Below, in pieces: positions 61,699 through 64,000 of a stretch of DNA of 64,000 nucleotides. Every line of letters starts with the position of its first letter. Position 1 is the stretch's first letter. The DNA comes from GCA-2731375 sp964631725 (GTDB lineage: Bacteria > Pseudomonadota > Alphaproteobacteria > GCA-2731375), in assembly GCA_964631725.1 (NCBI GenBank), contig CAZVYX010000008.1, positions 1 to 64,000 of the forward strand, in the 5' to 3' direction. The notes below the pieces were generated by a model, which had not been told where the DNA came from, did not search any database, and saw nothing but the letters and a program-made list of their open reading frames with translations. The translations under genes and the position numbers were made by a program.

Positions 61699-62354
61699 GG
61701 GCGCCCCATCCGGTATCCAACTCCGCGAATGGTCTCAATAACCTCCTTGCCCAGTTTTTTCCTGAGGCGGCTGATATGCACCTCGATTGTGTTGCTTTCG
61801 ATCTCTGCACCGAATTCGTAGAGCCGATCCTCTAGCTGGTTCTTGGAAAGGATCGCATTTGGATGCTGCAGCAATGCTTCGAAAATTGTCCATTCTTTTG
61901 CCGTCAGATCGATGGACCGGCCAGCTTTGTTTAGGTCGCGAGAGGCAAGATCGATCTCCAGATCACCATGCACAAGCAGTGGATTCGGATTGCCTGTGTA
62001 ACGCCGGGCGACCGATGCAATTCGCGCTGATAACTCTGAAAGATCGAATGGTTTGACCAGATAATCGTCGGCGCCTGCGTTCAAGCCCTCTATCCGGTCG
62101 GAAATTTGATCGCGTGCCGTCAGAATAATTACAGGCGTTACGTCCCCAGCAGCGCGCCTTTGGCGCAGAAAATCAATGCCGCGCCCGTCCGGGAGCATGA
62201 GATCGAGCAGGATTAGATCATAAGGCACGGCTCGGACACTGCTCTTGGCATCCGCCAACTGGGTTGCCCAGTCGACGGCGTGCCCGTCTGCCGCAACCTG
62301 CTCCCGCACTGCATCGCCAAGTGCGGCATCATCTTCAATCAGCAACACGCGCAT
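61695..62354 (-). CDS. OmpR/PhoB-family response regulator
   Basis: A 219-aa regulator: receiver domain with the phosphorylated Asp in LILLDLMLPDGRGI and the conserved Lys in DDYLVKPFDLSEL, then a winged-helix domain ending IETIRGVGYRMGRP. Start MRVLLIEDDAALGD at 62354. It overlaps the kinase gene. The divergent promoter carries two CCTGAAGC repeats 11 bases apart, the arrangement this family binds, so it is likely autoregulated and controls the PepSY and cytochrome b genes. Confidence 0.92.
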   Translation of the reverse strand: MRVLLIEDDAALGDAVREQVAADGHAVDWATQLADAKSSVRAVPYDLILLDLMLPDGRGIDFLRQRRAAGDVTPVIILTARDQISDRIEGLNAGADDYLVKPFDLSELSARIASVARRYTGNPNPLLVHGDLEIDLASRDLNKAGRSIDLTAKEWTIFEALLQHPNAILSKNQLEDRLYEFGAEIESNTIEVHISRLRKKLGKEVIETIRGVGYRMGRP

Positions 62355-62401
62355 GATCTTCCCTAGATAGCCGCCTCCCAATCAACAAGAACACTGTCTG
62401 C

Positions 62402-62447
62402 CCTGAACCTGAAGCCAACCTGAAGCAAAAACACGCCCTGCTTCAGG
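62402..62447. promoter_or_regulatory. direct-repeat operator of the two-component system
   Basis: CCTGAAGC occurs at 62408-62415 and again at 62419-62426, 11 bases apart (one helical turn), with a partial CCTGAA at 62402. An inverted GCTTCAGG lies at 62440-62447. Tandem half-sites at 11-base spacing are the usual target of OmpR-family dimers. The site is between the divergent regulator and PepSY genes. Confidence 0.6.
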
Positions 62448-62507
62448 TTCCCGTCAGATCGTCTGCCTAAGTTGAACCTATCGCAATCAAACAACGGAGC
62501 TCGAAAA

Positions 62508-62783
62508 ATGAACCGCACACTTCTCGTCTTGGCCACCGTCGCAGGGATCATGAGCGCCGGCACGGCATTCGCCGAGGATGACCGATGCAACGTTCCCATG
62601 TCCGATTGGCAGTCCCGCGAAGCCTTACAGCAGAAACTTGAAGCCGATGGCTGGAAGGTCAATCGTATCAAGACCGACGACGGATGCTACGAAGCCTATG
62701 CCATCGACGAAAAGGGGCAGCGCATCGAAGCATACTTCAATCCGAAGACCTTCAAAATAGTGAAGATGAAAGTCAAGGATTGA
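62508..62783 (+). CDS. PepSY-domain secreted protein
   Basis: A 91-aa protein with a signal peptide (MNRTLLVLATVAGIMSAGTAFA) and one PepSY-like domain: SREALQQKLEADGWKVNRIK, then YEAYAIDEKGQRIEAYFNPKT. Two cysteines (RCNV, GCYE) could form a disulfide. PepSY proteins of this size are often periplasmic partners of diheme cytochromes or sensor kinases. GGAGC precedes the ATG. It is divergent from the two-component genes, 4 bases before the cytochrome b gene. Confidence 0.85.
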   Translation: MNRTLLVLATVAGIMSAGTAFAEDDRCNVPMSDWQSREALQQKLEADGWKVNRIKTDDGCYEAYAIDEKGQRIEAYFNPKTFKIVKMKVKD

Positions 62784-62787
62784 TCCT

Positions 62788-63327
62788 ATGGAAAGGACGA
62801 TAAAGGTTTGGGATCCGTTTGTGCGTCTGTTCCACTGGAGTTTGGTCTTCAGCTTCGCGATAGCGTGGCTGACGGCCGATGAGTGGGATGATCTTCATGA
62901 ATGGGCCGGCTACGCGACGGCGGGATTGATTGGATTGAGATTGCTATGGGGATTGATCGGTCCCAAATATGCCCGTTTCGCTCAATTCGTCAGATCACGC
63001 GATGCGGTTTTGAATTACATCCGCGCATCGATCCTTGGCGGCGAACCTCGCTACATCGGGCACAATCCGGCTGGCGGTCTGATGATCGTCGGTTTAATCC
63101 TGGCGATGGCCGGGACGGCGGCCACTGGTTGGATGTCTACGCTCAATGCCTTCTGGGGCACGGAATGGGTCGAGGAAACCCATGAAGCGCTGGCTAGTTT
63201 CATGTTGATCCTAGTGCTCCTTCACGTCGCTGGCGTAATTTTCGCCAGCCTGCGTCACAAGGAAAACCTCGTCCGGGCAATGATCAATGGCCGCAAGCGC
63301 GTGCCGGAGGCGTCGGACGTCACGTAG
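62788..63327 (+). CDS. cytochrome b561-like membrane protein
   Basis: A 179-aa four-helix protein of the Ni-Fe hydrogenase-type cytochrome b (b561) fold. Haem-ligand histidines are likely in VRLFHWSLVFSF, DDLHEWAGYATAG, and HVAGVIFAS near the C terminus. It starts 4 bases after the PepSY stop. Paired with PepSY it may form a membrane redox unit under control of the divergent kinase-regulator. No hydrogenase or other partner enzyme is visible. Confidence 0.85.
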   Translation: MERTIKVWDPFVRLFHWSLVFSFAIAWLTADEWDDLHEWAGYATAGLIGLRLLWGLIGPKYARFAQFVRSRDAVLNYIRASILGGEPRYIGHNPAGGLMIVGLILAMAGTAATGWMSTLNAFWGTEWVEETHEALASFMLILVLLHVAGVIFASLRHKENLVRAMINGRKRVPEASDVT

Positions 63328-63548
63328 CGAAATGTGGCCATCCCCAATGTATGGGGGCGGCCCATCAGCGAAAGAATTCCAAGGTCGCTATTGATGGATC
63401 TCATGTCGCCTGTTGGCACTTCTCGCGCATCAACCGGCGTCAAGCTGACGTCCGCTTATCCCCAGGCCTTGGGGATTATATTAGCAATCCATAACTGGGA
63501 GGTTTTGAACCGAAGTGAGCTGCGCCGATAACCGTTCCATGCCGCGTC

Positions 63549-64000
63549 TCATCGTTGCATTGGGCGCATCTCGTCGAATGGCGCATCGATGACGATGCCA
63601 AAATGATCCCGCAGGGCCCGCAAGTAGGGCGGGCCGGGCTCTAGCTCGGTGACGGTTTCCCGCGCGCCCTCGATTTGCCTCAGACTGAAATTCAAAAGCG
63701 CGGTTCGTCCGCCATCATGCTGCACGGCGGCCGTGCCCGTGTTGACGAAATGCGAGTTTGGATGGGTCGATGTGAAATAATTTGCCATCTCGATATCAAC
63801 GGGAAGGACATGCTCCAGACCGAAACTGTAAAGGTTCTGCCAATCGCCCTCGTGGTTCGATTGCAGCAGGTAGTTATAATCTCCGCCGTCGATCAGACGG
63901 AAGATATCGCCCTCCTGATCTTGCGGCAAATCCAGTTCAAAGCGGATCGGCGCGCGGGGATTGCGTCGACCAAACCCGACATCGGCGAGCCAGTCCTCCC
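63549..64000 (-). CDS. arylamine N-acetyltransferase, 5' part cut by window edge
   Basis: The C-terminal ~150 residues of an arylamine N-acetyltransferase. In-frame sequence at the right edge reads DWLADVGFGRRNPRAPIRFE, containing the family's DVGFG strand, and continues without a stop into the downstream part, where STHPNSHF holds the catalytic histidine. The catalytic Cys lies beyond the window. It would transfer acetyl from acetyl-CoA to aromatic amines or hydrazines. Confidence 0.85.
   Translation of the reverse strand, partial: EDWLADVGFGRRNPRAPIRFELDLPQDQEGDIFRLIDGGDYNYLLQSNHEGDWQNLYSFGLEHVLPVDIEMANYFTSTHPNSHFVNTGTAAVQHDGGRTALLNFSLRQIEGARETVTELEPGPPYLRALRDHFGIVIDAPFDEMRPMQR

Overview
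The window is a GC-rich, densely coded bacterial chromosome segment, almost certainly from an alphaproteobacterium of the Rhodospirillales kind. Supporting signs are a SAM-II-type leader (a riboswitch class centred on alphaproteobacteria) ahead of a DUF2849-cysI-DUF934-cysH operon, the rpsT-dnaA pairing, a COQ7-type ubiquinone hydroxylase, a cysteine-nucleophile intracellular PHA depolymerase, and many acyl-CoA metabolism genes. A cut tRNA-Tyr lies at the left edge and a cut arylamine N-acetyltransferase at the right edge.

Layout. 0-1.6 kb: tRNA-Tyr, rlmB and a secreted nuclease-like protein. 1.7-7.8 kb: a promoter, a SAM-II-like leader and an operon for assimilatory sulfur reduction and methionine synthesis (DUF2849, cysI, DUF934, cysH, rhodanese, metZ, quinone oxidoreductase). 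7.8-12.3 kb: a TPR-sulfotransferase and a lone molybdenum hydroxylase large subunit on the minus strand. 12.5-16.8 kb: a four-gene 2-oxoacid:acceptor oxidoreductase whose flavoprotein and ferredoxin subunits are one polypeptide, then a two-subunit MaoC hydratase. 17.9-24.9 kb (minus): nitroreductase, diiron ferritin-like protein, amidase, a 41-aa membrane peptide, S41 protease, COQ7, DsbB and a DedA/YqaA protein. 25-30 kb: a hydrolase, then a sulfur-relay cluster (DsrE, TusA, SQR-like flavoprotein, DUF1641, cysteine desulfurase). 30-45 kb: acyl-CoA ligase, luciferase-like monooxygenase, GAF protein, polysaccharide deacetylase, a fused ABC exporter, NTF2-like protein, two tandem phosphotransferases, a PAS protein, a DapA-like aldolase, YcgN, PhaZ and SCO. 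45-47.7 kb: dnaA and rpsT, separated by about 730 noncoding bases. 47.8-58.7 kb: an orphan ABC ATPase, ghrA-like, monooxygenase, thioesterase, SDR, two acyl-CoA synthetases, a Rieske dioxygenase pair, a GFA protein and a second luciferase-like enzyme, with two copies of a palindromic intergenic repeat. 59-60.4 kb: an IS110-family element of IS1111-like layout with subterminal inverted repeats and a structured noncoding tail that may encode its guide RNA. 60.4-64 kb: a two-component system divergent from PepSY and cytochrome b genes, then the cut acetyltransferase.

The genes describe an aerobic or facultative heterotroph that assimilates sulfate, handles sulfane sulfur, stores PHA and degrades fatty and aromatic acids. 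The items most worth a second look are the IS1111-like element with its candidate guide RNA and a fold-back that hides the transposase Shine-Dalgarno, the covarying palindromic repeats (one supplies a start codon), the sulfur-relay cluster, and the flavoprotein-ferredoxin fusion.
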